A stretch of 64,000 nucleotides of DNA from Shewanella yunxiaonensis (GCF_018223345.1 NZ_CP073587.1:1213001-1277000), one strand, 5' to 3'; positions 35,594 to 45,961 are shown, counted from the stretch's first letter. Notes: generated by a model from the sequence alone, not told the origin. Translations and numbers: made by a program.

Positions 35594-36501
35594 CAATCCA
35601 ATCCTTTCACAAATTGCTTCAAATAACGGGTAAATTCGACGCCTAAATCACGGTGGCGTACGGCATGTTCAACAATCGCCTGCATGTATCCTAATTTGTT
35701 ACCGCAGTCATGGCTCTTACCCTTCATGTAGTAAGCGTTAACTTGCTGCTGTTGCATCAACATAGCGATGGCATCAGTTAACTGAATTTCTCCACCGGCC
35801 CCACTAGGTGTTTTGGCTAATAGTGGCCAGATTTCCGCTGGCAAGACGTAACGTCCTACCACGGCGAGGTTAGACGGTGCTTCATCAACGGCAGGTTTTT
35901 CAATCAGTTCTGCTAGCGGCGCTGAATCACCTGGGTGCAGTTTCTGACCGCTGACATCGGCAATACCATACTGATCGACTAATTCCTGTGGTACCCCTTC
36001 GACCATGATCTGCCCATTAGCTGTTTCACCGTAGAGATTAACCATAGCGGCTAGGTTATCTTGCTTAAGATCGCAACTGGCTTCATCGATGAGGACATCG
36101 GGCAGCAATACAGCAAAGGGATTATCACCGACCACAGGTTTAGCACATAAAATGGCATGTCCCAGTCCTTTGGCTTCTGCCTGACGGACACTGATGATGG
36201 TAACGTCTTTCGGGCAGATTGCCTGAACTTCATCCAGCAACTGACGTTTTACACGACGTTCCAGTTGGGCTTCCAACTCAAAGCTGGTGTCAAAGTGGTT
36301 CTCAATAGAATTTTTACTGGCATGTGTCACCAATACAATTTCTTTGATACCCGCGGCAATGGCTTCATTCACAACATATTGGATTAACGGGCGATCTACT
36401 ACCGGCAACATCTCTTTAGGGATTGCTTTGGTTGCAGGTAACATACGGGTGCCAAGTCCGGCGACAGGGATAACGGCTTTACGAATAATGCTGGATTTCA
36501 T
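35593..36501 (-). CDS. galU: UTP-glucose-1-phosphate uridylyltransferase GalU
   Basis: 302 residues, the size of E. coli GalU. '[37 protein letters not shown]' is the nucleotidyltransferase signature; '[11 protein letters not shown]' and '[15 protein letters not shown]' are also typical. It forms UDP-glucose from glucose-1-phosphate and UTP, the substrate both for GalE, next in the operon, and for the Ugd at the left end of the window. It heads the galU-galE-napF unit, transcribed divergently from tyrR. Confidence 0.96.
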   Translation of the reverse strand: MKSSIIRKAVIPVAGLGTRMLPATKAIPKEMLPVVDRPLIQYVVNEAIAAGIKEIVLVTHASKNSIENHFDTSFELEAQLERRVKRQLLDEVQAICPKDVTIISVRQAEAKGLGHAILCAKPVVGDNPFAVLLPDVLIDEASCDLKQDNLAAMVNLYGETANGQIMVEGVPQELVDQYGIADVSGQKLHPGDSAPLAELIEKPAVDEAPSNLAVVGRYVLPAEIWPLLAKTPSGAGGEIQLTDAIAMLMQQQQVNAYYMKGKSHDCGNKLGYMQAIVEHAVRHRDLGVEFTRYLKQFVKGLD

Positions 36502-36846
36502 TGGCTTCCATTTCCTTTATTTCTAGGCCATCTGAAAGCTTGTCATTGTAAACAAACAGCAAATAAATGCTATGTGAATCGTGAGGGCTTCATGACAGTT
36601 TTAACCTGCATGGCTAAGAGTTAACTGATTTATCCGATAAAAATTATAGGGGTTAACAACGGGATCGTTATTTAGTAGCGGTGGTTATTTTCTCTGCAGT
36701 CACGTGCAAATCCATCTTTGAGTGTAAAGATGTCTTGCCACTTTGATCAGAACCCTCTAACGTTATAAACGAGTCTGTGTGGGTATCTGATAGATGCCGC
36801 AGCACCAACTAAAAGCCTTAAAAGATCATAAGGGAATGCCGTCATT
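36502..36846. other. Divergent galU / tyrR intergenic region
   Basis: 345 bases that must hold both promoters. I see no convincing TyrR-box pair; a TGTAAA-like half site overlaps 36547-36552 only. No small gene is apparent. Confidence 0.4.
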
Positions 36847-38382
36847 ATGCGTCTGGAAATCAGCTGTCAGGATCGAGTCGGTCTGGCGAAAGATATATTG
36901 ATTGTGCTGGAAACGTACGGCATCAATCTGATGTCTATCGATGCCAGCAATAAAGGTTTTTTCTATCTGCAATTTGCCGATATTTCATTTGATGTGCTCA
37001 GCGCACTGATGCCGCAGATCCGCAAAATCGAAGCTGTCTACGATGTCAGAACGGTTGCCTTTATGCCTTCAGAGCAGGAGCACTATGCGCTGAAAACACT
37101 GCTGAAGACGCTGCCGGATGGTGTCTTTTCTCTCGATGCCAAAGGCCGAATACGTATTGCTAATGACGCTGCCCAGTTTATGTTGGGAATGCAGGTTCAT
37201 GAAATTTTGGATGAACCTTTAAATCACTGGGTGCAAGGATTCAATTTTGGACGTTGGCTGGGTGAGCCGCAGTTATTGCCACAGTCAGCCAGAGTTCGTA
37301 TTGGCACCAGTGAATATCTGGCCGAGATGTTACCTGTGATGCTGCCGGATGACGAAGAGGGAGAAATTCGGGCCGGAGCAGTGGTGATGCTGAAAAGTCC
37401 GGCCAGGGTCGGTCAACAGTTCAATGCACTGCAAAGTCAGAATAAAGGATTTGCCAATGTGCTGGCTGTGAGTGAGCGTATGCAGCAAGTGCTCAAACAA
37501 GCAGAACGCATGGCACAACTTGATGCGCCGCTACTTATCACCGGGGAAACTGGAACCGGAAAAGAGATGATGGCCAGGGCTTGTCATGACGCCAGTATGC
37601 GTCGGGAAAAGCCCTTTGTTGCCATCAACTGTGCGGCGATCCCTGATAGTGCGGTTGAAGAAGAACTGTTCGGATATGCCAGTCAGGGTCAGCTGATAAA
37701 GCGTGGATTTTTTGAGGAAGCCCAGGGCGGCACCGTATTTCTGGATGAAGTAGCCGAGATGTCTTCTGCGGCGCAAGTAAAACTGTTGCGATTGTTGCAG
37801 GATGGCAGTTTTCGACGTGTCGGGGGCGAAGAGGATGTCCGACCGGATGTCAGAATTATTTGTTCGACCCAAGAGGATCTGCCTGCTCGCTGTCAGCAAG
37901 GACTGTTTCGAGATGATCTGTATCATCGGATCCATGTGCTGGCATTTCATCTACCAGCGTTACGGGAACGCAAAGTCGATATTTTGCCGTTGGCAGAGAT
38001 GTTTTTGGCACATTACTGCGCTCAGTTATCTTGTCCGGTACGCCGGATATCCCCTAAATGTCGTAGCTTTATGCAGTCATACGCTTGGCCGGGAAATGTA
38101 CGGCAGCTGAAAAATGCTATTTTCCGCGCGGTGTCTATGTGGGATGGAGCCGGTGAACTGTCAGTTGAACAGCTTAAACTGCCTAATCATGATGAAGCTC
38201 AAGGTTACGTCGATGCTCAGTTCGACGGGACGTTGGAGCAAGCGATGAAACAGTATGAGGCCAACTTGCTGCGTCGTCTTTATCCCGCTTATCCATCCAC
38301 CCGGCAACTGGCCAAAAAGCTGGGGGTATCACATACTGCGATTGCTAATAAGTTGCGTGATTACGGCATCAATAAGGAATGA
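36847..38382 (+). CDS. tyrR: TyrR aromatic amino-acid regulator
   Basis: 511 residues, as in E. coli (513). Domains in order are an ACT domain ('MRLEISCQDRVGLAKDILIVLE'), a PAS domain ('LLKTLPDGVFSLDAKGRIRIANDAAQFMLG'), an AAA+ core (Walker A 'GETGTGKEMMARACH', Walker B 'GTVFLDEVAEMS') and a C-terminal HTH ('TRQLAKKLGVSHTAIANKL'). The sigma-54 contact loop GAFTGA is replaced by 'YASQGQLIK', consistent with TyrR acting on sigma-70 promoters. It responds to Tyr/Phe/Trp. The frame starts at ATG 36847 with the ACT domain at once. Confidence 0.94.
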   Translation: MRLEISCQDRVGLAKDILIVLETYGINLMSIDASNKGFFYLQFADISFDVLSALMPQIRKIEAVYDVRTVAFMPSEQEHYALKTLLKTLPDGVFSLDAKGRIRIANDAAQFMLGMQVHEILDEPLNHWVQGFNFGRWLGEPQLLPQSARVRIGTSEYLAEMLPVMLPDDEEGEIRAGAVVMLKSPARVGQQFNALQSQNKGFANVLAVSERMQQVLKQAERMAQLDAPLLITGETGTGKEMMARACHDASMRREKPFVAINCAAIPDSAVEEELFGYASQGQLIKRGFFEEAQGGTVFLDEVAEMSSAAQVKLLRLLQDGSFRRVGGEEDVRPDVRIICSTQEDLPARCQQGLFRDDLYHRIHVLAFHLPALRERKVDILPLAEMFLAHYCAQLSCPVRRISPKCRSFMQSYAWPGNVRQLKNAIFRAVSMWDGAGELSVEQLKLPNHDEAQGYVDAQFDGTLEQAMKQYEANLLRRLYPAYPSTRQLAKKLGVSHTAIANKLRDYGINKE

Positions 38383-38392
38383 GCTGAAACGA

Positions 38393-39274
38393 TCAGGTGT
38401 TTTCTAGCAAAAATGCGACAAATGCCTGATCGGCCTGACTTAATGGTCGCTGTTTTTTCCAGGCAATATGCAGTTCCAGATACACTGGCGGTGAAAAAGG
38501 TAACGCCACGATGCCATCTTTGGGGGTGATCACCATTTCCAATACGGTAGTAATGGCATATCCCTGACTGACGACCTGTTTGATAAGATTGATCAGGTTG
38601 GTTTCAAATGCGATCTTCGGATGTAGCCCTAACTCTTCTGCTTGTTGAAGGATCCACTCACGGTGGTAATAGCCGCGTTTGAACATCACTAAATCATGGT
38701 CAAAGAATTGTGCTAAGGTAACACTGCTTTGCTCTGCTAATGGATGTTCTGGTGACGTGGCAACCACCATCTGTTCGTTGATCAGTACTTTCGAATCAAA
38801 TTCAGGTTTCAGATCCTGTGCAGTGATGATCGCAATATCGACTTCCTGCTGATCAAGCATCCGCAATGCATCGCGGGTTCCACCCTCAAATAGCGACAGT
38901 TTCAGTCCAGGATATTTGTGCCGAAATGCCATCAGACGACTGGGGAGATAAAAAGAACCGAGCATGCCAGGCACGGCGACGCGTACTTCCCCCAATGACA
39001 ATTGAGCCATCGAACGGATGTGGTTTTCGGCCTGTTGTACCTGTTTCAGAATTAACAGTGCATGTTGATGTAGCGTTTCGCCTTCAGCCGTTAATTTGAG
39101 GCCGCTTTCTTGCTTACGCTGACTTCGATCTACCAGCGTTACCCCCAATGACAGCTCCAGGCGTTTAATGCTTTGGCTCAGCGCTGGCTGTGCCATGTTA
39201 AGTTTCTCCGCCGCACGGGTGAAGCTGCCATAGCGGACAAGAGCTTCCAGATGTTTCAGCTGTTTGATATCCAT
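38393..39274 (-). CDS. LysR-family regulator, divergent from an MFS transporter (YnfL-like)
   Basis: 293 residues. 'MDIKQLKHLEALVRYGSFTRAAEKLNMAQPALSQSIKRLELSLGVTLVDRS' is a textbook LysR HTH, followed by a periplasmic-binding-like effector domain. It is transcribed away from the MFS gene across a 146-base gap holding an inverted repeat. The gene pair resembles ynfL-ynfM of E. coli. It ends 10 bases from the convergent tyrR stop. Confidence 0.88.
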   Translation of the reverse strand: MDIKQLKHLEALVRYGSFTRAAEKLNMAQPALSQSIKRLELSLGVTLVDRSQRKQESGLKLTAEGETLHQHALLILKQVQQAENHIRSMAQLSLGEVRVAVPGMLGSFYLPSRLMAFRHKYPGLKLSLFEGGTRDALRMLDQQEVDIAIITAQDLKPEFDSKVLINEQMVVATSPEHPLAEQSSVTLAQFFDHDLVMFKRGYYHREWILQQAEELGLHPKIAFETNLINLIKQVVSQGYAITTVLEMVITPKDGIVALPFSPPVYLELHIAWKKQRPLSQADQAFVAFLLENT

Positions 39275-39316
39275 TGCCCGGCTTTATCAATAAAGGTAAG
39301 GATGGGTAGTGACTAG

Positions 39317-39364
39317 CATAACAAAAAACAATGAAAGTCATATTTTTTATCTATTATTGTTATG
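39317..39364. promoter_or_regulatory. Inverted repeat in the LysR/MFS divergent region
   Basis: CATAACAA (39317-39324) and TTGTTATG (39357-39364) frame an AT-rich core between the divergent LysR and MFS genes. This is a plausible LysR operator. Confidence 0.4.
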
Positions 39365-39420
39365 TTTTAGCGCGTGCTAATCTTAGTGCAGTTGATAAAA
39401 AGTTTGAGGTATGTCACATC

Positions 39421-40677
39421 ATGGTAAGCGGCTCACTGGCACGCATGTCTCGGGATACTCGGCTGATCTGGGCGTTATGCGTAGCTTCAATTGGCATTTA
39501 CATCAATTTGTACATGATGCAGGGGATGTTACCGCTGATCGCTGAACACTTTCATGTATCGACTGCCCGCTCTACCTTGGTGTTATCTGTCACCAGTTTT
39601 ACGCTAGCGTTTTCGTTGCTTATCTATGCGGTAATCTCGGATCGTATTGGGCGCCACAAGCCGATTGTTTGGAGCCTGTGGGCATTGGCATTGTCCAATC
39701 TGTTGCTGATTTATGTGGATAGTTTTAATGGCCTGGTTGCTGTGCGCTTGTTGCAAGGTGTTTTATTGGCATCGTTACCGGCAATTGCAATGGCTTATTT
39801 CAAAGAGCAATTGCAGCCGCAGACCATGTTAAAAGCCGCCGCAGTCTATATCACGGCCAACAGTTTCGGAGGGATTGTCGGGCGGTTACTTGGTGGGGCG
39901 TTATCTCAGTATCTGGATTGGCAAAGTGCTATGTGGGTGCTGTTAGTCGTAAGCATGATAGGCGTAACGATTACCCAATGGTTGCTGCCCAGTACTGACA
40001 GTGCCACCAAGCGAGAACATCGTGCTCGGCACTGGCAATTCAGCCAGGAAGGCCTCATCGATCTGCGCGGCTTCTGGCGGCATCTGCAAGACAGCCAAAT
40101 GCGGCTGGCTTACATCATCGGCGGTGTGACCTTTATGATGATGGTGAACCAGTACAGTTTCATTCAATTGCGGTTGATGGATGAACCTTATGACTGGAGC
40201 CGGTTTCAGGCAACCTTGATCTTTCTCTGTTATTCCAGCGGTACCATTGCCTCATATTTTACCGCGCGCTGGATTTCCCGGCATGGGCAGTTACCGTTAT
40301 TCAAGATCTCCTTGTTATTGATGCTATCCGGCACCTTACTGACACTGGTAGAAAATCAAATCACCATTTGTATAGGCTTTTTGCTCAGTAGCTGTGGCTT
40401 CTTTGTTACACACAGTTGTTGTAACTCTTTTGTTGCGATGCGGGCAAATCGTCACCGAGCTAAGGCAACATCTCTGTATTTATGTTTTTACTATTTTGGC
40501 GCTGCGATGGGGGGGCCTTATCTGATGATGTTCTGGCATCATAATGCCTGGCAGGGCATTGTGGTGGGTTCATTACTGTTGATGGTGGTGATAACCATAG
40601 CGGTGTGGCGATTGGGCAGTGAGCAACGGCTGGCCGCCGCTGCATCACAACCTCAGCTAGTTAAAGCTCATCATTAA
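39421..40677 (+). CDS. MFS transporter (YnfM-like)
   Basis: About 418 residues with twelve predicted membrane spans. 'SDRIGRHKPIVWSLWALALS' is the loop 2-3 MFS motif, and 'YITANSFGGIVGRLLGGALS' and 'SSCGFFVTHSCCNSFVAMRANRHRAKATSLYLCFYYFGAAMGG' resemble YnfM. It is probably an exporter of small molecules controlled by the adjacent LysR. The in-frame ATG at 39331 would add 30 poorly fitting residues, so ATG 39421 is preferred. The end overlaps the convergent dctD gene by 17 bases. Confidence 0.82.
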   Translation: MVSGSLARMSRDTRLIWALCVASIGIYINLYMMQGMLPLIAEHFHVSTARSTLVLSVTSFTLAFSLLIYAVISDRIGRHKPIVWSLWALALSNLLLIYVDSFNGLVAVRLLQGVLLASLPAIAMAYFKEQLQPQTMLKAAAVYITANSFGGIVGRLLGGALSQYLDWQSAMWVLLVVSMIGVTITQWLLPSTDSATKREHRARHWQFSQEGLIDLRGFWRHLQDSQMRLAYIIGGVTFMMMVNQYSFIQLRLMDEPYDWSRFQATLIFLCYSSGTIASYFTARWISRHGQLPLFKISLLLMLSGTLLTLVENQITICIGFLLSSCGFFVTHSCCNSFVAMRANRHRAKATSLYLCFYYFGAAMGGPYLMMFWHHNAWQGIVVGSLLLMVVITIAVWRLGSEQRLAAAASQPQLVKAHH

Positions 40678-42025
40678 TGAAATCTTTGCGTTCCAGTCCG
40701 TATTTGCGCATTTTGTCGTAGAGCGTTTTACGTGGCAATTCCAACTGTTCCATGGTGTTTTTAATTGAGCCCTTATTATGGTTAAGGGCATCTTCAATCA
40801 GTAGGCGTTCGAAAAACTCCACCCGCTGAGTGAGTGACATACCACTGTGGAGTGGGTCACCACTGCTCATGGCTCCAAAAGCTGCGTCTGCGCCAAGTAA
40901 CACATAACGTTCCGCAAGATTACGCAGTTCGCGCACGTTACCTGGCCATTCATAAGTACTTAATCGGGCAACCTGTGACGCATCCAATGCAATGAGCTCT
41001 TTGTGATACCTGGCGGACGCTACTCTGGAAAAATGCAGAAATAACAACGAAATATCTTCTCTCCGGTCTCGCAGCGGCGGGATTTCAATGGTTACTAAAT
41101 TCAACCGATAGAAGAGATCATGACGAAATTCCCCTTTGTCGCACAGGGCTTTTAGGTCCACTTTAGTTGCAGCGATAATGCGAATATCCAGATCGATACT
41201 TTTATTAGATCCTAGACGTACCACCTTACGATCTTCCAGAACCCGCAATAATTTAACCTGCAGTGACATTGGCGTGCTTTCGATTTCATCCAGAAATAAA
41301 GTGCCGCCGTTAGCATATTCAAACTTCCCAATGCGGGTCTTTTCCGCACCAGTAAACGCGCCGGCTTCGGCACCAAATAATTCACTCTCGATAATGGTTT
41401 CTGGAATAGCACCACAGTTAATGGCAACAAAATTAGCGGCACCTCTGGGGCTGTGATCGTGCAGATAACGAGCGACAAGCTCTTTCCCTGTCCCCGTTTC
41501 GCCATGTACCAAGATATCGGCGGGGGTATCCAGTACCTGATGGATGATGTGACGCATCTGGCGGATCCCAGGGCTATTACCGAGGATGCGGGGGCCCGGC
41601 AGACTCTGGGATTCCAGTTCCTGTTTCAGCTTACGGTTTTCTAATGTGAGTGCTCGTTTCTCCAATGCCCGTTTGACAACATCAAGAATGTGTTCGTTGT
41701 TAAACGGCTTTTCCAGGAAATCATAGGCGCCTTGTTTTACGGCACTGACTGCCATTGCTATATCACCAAAACCGGTAATTAAAATCACCGGAATATCGGC
41801 ATCTCGCTGCTGGATCTGATGCATCACACTGATGCCATCCATCCCCGGCATATTGACGTCCGTGATGACAACGCCCATCCAGTTTCTATCAAGCAGTTTT
41901 AAAATGTCTTGAGGCTGGGTACTGGATTTGGCAGAAATACCCTCTAATTCAAATAATTGTGTTAACACTGTACCGATGTGAGGCTCATCATCCAAAACAA
42001 GCACAGTGATGTCTTCATTGCTCAT
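40661..42025 (-). CDS. dctD: C4-dicarboxylate response regulator DctD (sigma-54 activator)
   Basis: 454 residues. A receiver domain ('VLVLDDEPHIGTVL', phospho-acceptor in 'VVITDVNMPGMDG', Lys in 'FLEKPFN') is followed by an AAA+ domain with Walker A 'GETGTGKELVARYLH', the sigma-54 loop 'GAFTGA' and Walker B 'GTLFLDEIES'. The Fis-type HTH is 'GSIKNTMEQLELPRKTLYDKM'. It activates sigma-54 promoters such as the one in front of dctP. ATG 42025 overlaps the dctB stop as ATGA. Confidence 0.93.
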   Translation of the reverse strand: MSNEDITVLVLDDEPHIGTVLTQLFELEGISAKSSTQPQDILKLLDRNWMGVVITDVNMPGMDGISVMHQIQQRDADIPVILITGFGDIAMAVSAVKQGAYDFLEKPFNNEHILDVVKRALEKRALTLENRKLKQELESQSLPGPRILGNSPGIRQMRHIIHQVLDTPADILVHGETGTGKELVARYLHDHSPRGAANFVAINCGAIPETIIESELFGAEAGAFTGAEKTRIGKFEYANGGTLFLDEIESTPMSLQVKLLRVLEDRKVVRLGSNKSIDLDIRIIAATKVDLKALCDKGEFRHDLFYRLNLVTIEIPPLRDRREDISLLFLHFSRVASARYHKELIALDASQVARLSTYEWPGNVRELRNLAERYVLLGADAAFGAMSSGDPLHSGMSLTQRVEFFERLLIEDALNHNKGSIKNTMEQLELPRKTLYDKMRKYGLERKDFINDEL

Positions 42026-43821
42026 GCGTGTTCCTCTGCAGGACATAATGGCAGCAAGATCTTAAATTCGGCACCGCCGCTAGCGGCATTGGCTACGGTG
42101 ATACTGCCATTCATCGATTCCACAATCCTTCGGGAGATAGACAAGCCCAATCCTAGTCCTTGTCGTTGGCTGGTTGTGAAATACGGTTCAAATATCTTTT
42201 CCATTTGGCTTTCATTTACCCCGGGACCGGAATCGCGGATCTCAATACAAAGTTGGTCTCCGGCGCTGATAGTGATGTTTAGCCGCCGCTCTACAGATTG
42301 CTGCATCGCGGTGATGGCATTGCTGATTAGATTTACCAGCACCTGCTGTAATCTTACTTTATCACCAAAAAACCGTAATGGGGTGTCTGGTATTTGTATC
42401 TGCAATTCAACATGTTGCTTTTCAATTTCCGGAGTGACAATGGTCAATGCATCTTCGACGGTCGCACGAATATCGGTAAGCTTATCCTGACCTTTGTTTT
42501 TGCGGGTAAAACTTTTGAATTGCGAGACAATATCCGCCAGTCGGTCAGCCAGACTGATGATAGTGGTCAGATTTTCCTGCGCTTTATCCTGCATATTGCG
42601 GCTCAGCAAAATTTGGGTATTTTGCGCATAACTGCGTAACGCGGCTAACGGCTGGTTGATTTCATGATTAATGCTGGCAGAAAGGCTGCCTATAACCGTC
42701 AGTTTTGCGGCCTGAACGAGTTCGTCTTGTGTTTCCTGAAGCTTATCGTTGGCATCTTGTAACTCTTGTGTACGTTCCTGAACCCGATGTTCCAACAATT
42801 GTTGTGCTAACTGCATTCGCTGCATGTTTTTGCGACGTTCAAGACTGAACAGTAATCCCAACGCCGCCAATAGATAAAGGCAAGCAGATAACATCAGTAG
42901 CGGCGGTAACGCGGAATATAATGGCTTTACCGGAGTCATGACGTGCACATTCCAGCCAGCTTTGGTCATTTCACTGCGAGAATCAATATACTGAGCTTTA
43001 CCATCATCGGTGGGAATTTGATAAATCGGTGCTGTTACCGAATGTTCAAAAGGCGAGTAGGGCGGCTTTACGGTGAGCGCCGTAATGATCCGGTTAGCAT
43101 AACGGCGACTTTGATAGATTGCCTGACGACTATTCTCATCTAACGGAACCAGAGATTTGAGCCGCCAACTGTCCATGCTGGCAACAAAGATCACCTGATC
43201 GTCACCACTGATAGCGAGTTCATATTGTCCTGATTTTGCCAGGCCAGTGAGCTGTTCTTCGATATCAGCGATATCGACCTTGACCACAATTACTCCCAGG
43301 ACTTCTCCCTTTTCCTGGATCGGATAGGAGAAATAAAAGCCGCGAGTATCAGAGGATGTTCCCACTGCATAGTAACTGCCCAGTCGGCCAGCCATTGCTT
43401 CGGTGTAGTAAGGACGAAAGGCATAATTTTGCCCGATGAATGAGTAAGGTTTTTGCCAATTGCTGGCCGCCACGGCATCGCCGCTTTGGTTGAGTAGATA
43501 GATGTCCGAAGCTTCAGTGACGTGCTGAATTTCTTCAAAATAGCGATTGATATGTTTTATTTCGTTACTGTCATTACTGAGTTTCAATGCTTTAGCCAGC
43601 AGCGGGTTGGTTGACAGTACATGGGGAATGCTTTCGTAGCGAATTAAGGCGCCATCAATGAAATTAATGACTTCTTCTAATTGCCGATTGGCCAATGGCA
43701 GTGCTCTGGAGAAGCCCTGTTCCAAATGATACCAATATGTCAGTTTTAACATCGCAATAAGCCCTGCGATCAGCAAGATACTGATCAGCAGGCGCTTACG
43801 CGGAGAGGATTGCGTTTGCAT
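42022..43821 (-). CDS. dctB: C4-dicarboxylate sensor histidine kinase DctB
   Basis: About 599 residues. Two membrane spans (near residues 10-30 and 290-310) flank a periplasmic double-Cache/PAS sensor with 'GQNYAFRPYYTEAMAGRLGSYYAVGTSSDTRGFYFSYPI', close to DctB sensors that bind succinate, fumarate or malate. The cytoplasmic part has 'SASINHEINQPLAALRSYAQN' (phospho-His) and ATPase boxes 'NLISNAITAM', 'IRDSGPGV' and 'GLGLGLSISRRI'. The frame can extend to TTG 43887, but ATG 43821 is the first ATG. It signals to DctD, whose gene overlaps it. Confidence 0.9.
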   Translation of the reverse strand: MQTQSSPRKRLLISILLIAGLIAMLKLTYWYHLEQGFSRALPLANRQLEEVINFIDGALIRYESIPHVLSTNPLLAKALKLSNDSNEIKHINRYFEEIQHVTEASDIYLLNQSGDAVAASNWQKPYSFIGQNYAFRPYYTEAMAGRLGSYYAVGTSSDTRGFYFSYPIQEKGEVLGVIVVKVDIADIEEQLTGLAKSGQYELAISGDDQVIFVASMDSWRLKSLVPLDENSRQAIYQSRRYANRIITALTVKPPYSPFEHSVTAPIYQIPTDDGKAQYIDSRSEMTKAGWNVHVMTPVKPLYSALPPLLMLSACLYLLAALGLLFSLERRKNMQRMQLAQQLLEHRVQERTQELQDANDKLQETQDELVQAAKLTVIGSLSASINHEINQPLAALRSYAQNTQILLSRNMQDKAQENLTTIISLADRLADIVSQFKSFTRKNKGQDKLTDIRATVEDALTIVTPEIEKQHVELQIQIPDTPLRFFGDKVRLQQVLVNLISNAITAMQQSVERRLNITISAGDQLCIEIRDSGPGVNESQMEKIFEPYFTTSQRQGLGLGLSISRRIVESMNGSITVANAASGGAEFKILLPLCPAEEHA

Positions 43822-43890
43822 GTCGGGCCATTGCCTTGAATTACGGCGAGTCTGGCCTAGACTCGCCGATACTTCATGTTTTTTCAAGGG

Positions 43891-45288
43891 CTAAGGATTT
43901 CGCAGACTGTCAAGAAACTCTGGCAGTACCAGCGATATCTGCGGCACATAAGTGATTAACACGAGGAAGAACAGTAACAACAGCAGCCATGGCAGGCAGG
44001 CTTTGATGACCCAGCCGATACTTTTGTTGGTAATTCCCGACGTCACAAACAAGTTGAGTCCTACCGGTGGCGTTAACATACCGATTTCCATGTTAACCAC
44101 CATGATAATGCCCAGGTGGATCGGGTCGATACCAAGTTTGACGGCAATAGGGAACAGAATTGGCGCCATGATCAGCAGAATCGCGGAGGGTTCCATAAAG
44201 TTACCTGCTGCTAATAACAGCAAGTTAACGATGATCAGGAAGCCCCATGCTGGTAGTCCCCAGCCTACAATTGCTTCAGCAATATGATGCGGAATGCGTT
44301 CAGTCGTCAGCACATGCGCGAACAACATCGCGTTACCGATGATAAACAGCAGCATAATGGACACTTTGGCCCCATCACGCACCACTGTGCGCACTTCCTT
44401 ATCCGTCGGCGTTTTTATGATACCCAGTACCACATGCCACAGGTTGCGAAGAATCGCTGCCGGTAGTGCTTCACCTTTGTTGCGCCAAGCGACATTTTTC
44501 AATGGCCCGATATCTCGATAACCGAAGACTGCAACCAGATAGGCGTAGATACACGCTACCGCCGCCGCCTCAGTCGGACTGGCTACACCACCGTAAATCG
44601 AGCCAAGGACGATGACGATTAGCATCAGTCCACCCATTGCTTTGGCAAAAGAGATGGACAATTTGTTAAATCCCGGGAATGGCTGGGACGGCAGACCTTT
44701 GATACGGGCTGTAATATAGATGGCAACCATCAATAAACCACCCATCATCAGACCGGGGATCAAGCCCGCCATAAACATTCTGGCAGCAGAGACTTCAGTC
44801 GCGGCAGCGTACACCAGCATCACAATGGATGGTGGGATAAGGATCCCCAGTGTTCCCGAGGTGGTAATAACCCCAGCGGCGAATTTCTCCGGGTATCCGG
44901 CGCGAACCATCCCGACGATTACAATTGAACCAATGGCAGCTACGGTCGCGGGTGATGAACCTGATACCGCAGCAAATAACATACACGCCATGACGGATGC
45001 CATTGCCAGGCCGCCACGGATATGGCCGACACTATCCATCGCGAAATCGATAATGCGTCTGGCAACACCGCCGGTCGATAGAAAAGCCGAAGACAGGATA
45101 AAAAATGGAATTGCCAACAGGGTATAGTGTTCTGAAGTCGAGGCGTAAAGCTTTAGCGCCACGGAAGCTAGCGAATCATTGGAAAATAACAAAATGGTCA
45201 GCATGCTGGAGAAACCCAGCGCAATTGCGATCGGCATCCCGAGCAGCATACAGAGAAACAGTGTGATAAACAGCGTAGCAATTGTCAT
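43891..45288 (-). CDS. dctM: TRAP dicarboxylate transporter large permease DctM
   Basis: 465 residues with about twelve spans. 'MLLGMPIAIALGFSSMLTILLF', 'AAVSGSSPATVAAIGSIVIVGMVRAGYPEKFAAGVITTSGTLGILIPPSIVMLVYA' and 'NMEIGMLTPPVGLNLFV' are family signatures. It uses the sodium gradient to import dicarboxylates delivered by DctP. It has an insert of about 30 residues near residue 255 relative to short DctM proteins. It overlaps dctQ by four bases (ATGA). Confidence 0.94.
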   Translation of the reverse strand: MTIATLFITLFLCMLLGMPIAIALGFSSMLTILLFSNDSLASVALKLYASTSEHYTLLAIPFFILSSAFLSTGGVARRIIDFAMDSVGHIRGGLAMASVMACMLFAAVSGSSPATVAAIGSIVIVGMVRAGYPEKFAAGVITTSGTLGILIPPSIVMLVYAAATEVSAARMFMAGLIPGLMMGGLLMVAIYITARIKGLPSQPFPGFNKLSISFAKAMGGLMLIVIVLGSIYGGVASPTEAAAVACIYAYLVAVFGYRDIGPLKNVAWRNKGEALPAAILRNLWHVVLGIIKTPTDKEVRTVVRDGAKVSIMLLFIIGNAMLFAHVLTTERIPHHIAEAIVGWGLPAWGFLIIVNLLLLAAGNFMEPSAILLIMAPILFPIAVKLGIDPIHLGIIMVVNMEIGMLTPPVGLNLFVTSGITNKSIGWVIKACLPWLLLLLFFLVLITYVPQISLVLPEFLDSLRNP

Positions 45289-45941
45289 GGTTTCACCTGT
45301 GGATCTGAATGATTGTTGTCGTGGGTGTTACCGTTGTTGGAATTTTCATCCGCCAACTGCATGCTTTCTTTGGCTTCATCATGGAAGCTAAAGCCAATAG
45401 ATTGGTTACGTACTACGGCAATGAAGAGTTCGACAAAGCGCCAGGTCAGCATTGAAAAGCCGAATAACAGAATGCTTTGTGACATCCATAATGGCACTCG
45501 GGGATCTTCCACATCTATGCGCCAGGTGTCCCAGATTTTGTCTGCATCAAGGTTTGCCATCCAGGCTTGCGGGAAAGAAATATCCTCCATTGGAACACCC
45601 GTCTCATACATCTGCTTCAGGTAATCCCAACTGCCGATCAGGAACAGACAGCAATACACCAGACAGATAATGACGGCTACCAATGCGGTATATTTGCGGC
45701 CTCTGCGGGGCAGTTTTTTCACAAAGGCGTCTACACCAATGTGCGCACCTACTTTGACGCCATAGGACATCCCAAATAGGACAAACCAGCCAGCTATGGT
45801 GAGTGTTAGTTCCTGCATCCACAGAAAACCAACGTTAAAGAAGAACCGGGCGACGACTTCCACGAAAACCAGAATGGTCATGGCGGAAATCAGCACATTA
45901 AGAAAGCCTTCTTCGAAATAAGCAAAGAATCGAGATAACAT
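45285..45941 (-). CDS. dctQ: TRAP dicarboxylate transporter small permease DctQ
   Basis: 218 residues with four spans, including 'FVEVVARFFFNVGFLWMQELTLTIAGWFVLFGMSYGVKVGAHIGVD', the classical DctQ motif. It has a longer loop between spans three and four and a His/Asn-rich C-terminal tail. It couples DctP to DctM in the inner membrane. Confidence 0.92.
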   Translation of the reverse strand: MLSRFFAYFEEGFLNVLISAMTILVFVEVVARFFFNVGFLWMQELTLTIAGWFVLFGMSYGVKVGAHIGVDAFVKKLPRRGRKYTALVAVIICLVYCCLFLIGSWDYLKQMYETGVPMEDISFPQAWMANLDADKIWDTWRIDVEDPRVPLWMSQSILLFGFSMLTWRFVELFIAVVRNQSIGFSFHDEAKESMQLADENSNNGNTHDNNHSDPQVKP

Positions 45942-45961
45942 AATCCATCCCCAGTGGAAAA

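Noticed and set aside
36541..36570. TyrR box in the galU/tyrR region
   Set aside because: Only one TGTAAA half site; the matching TTTACA arm at N6 is missing.
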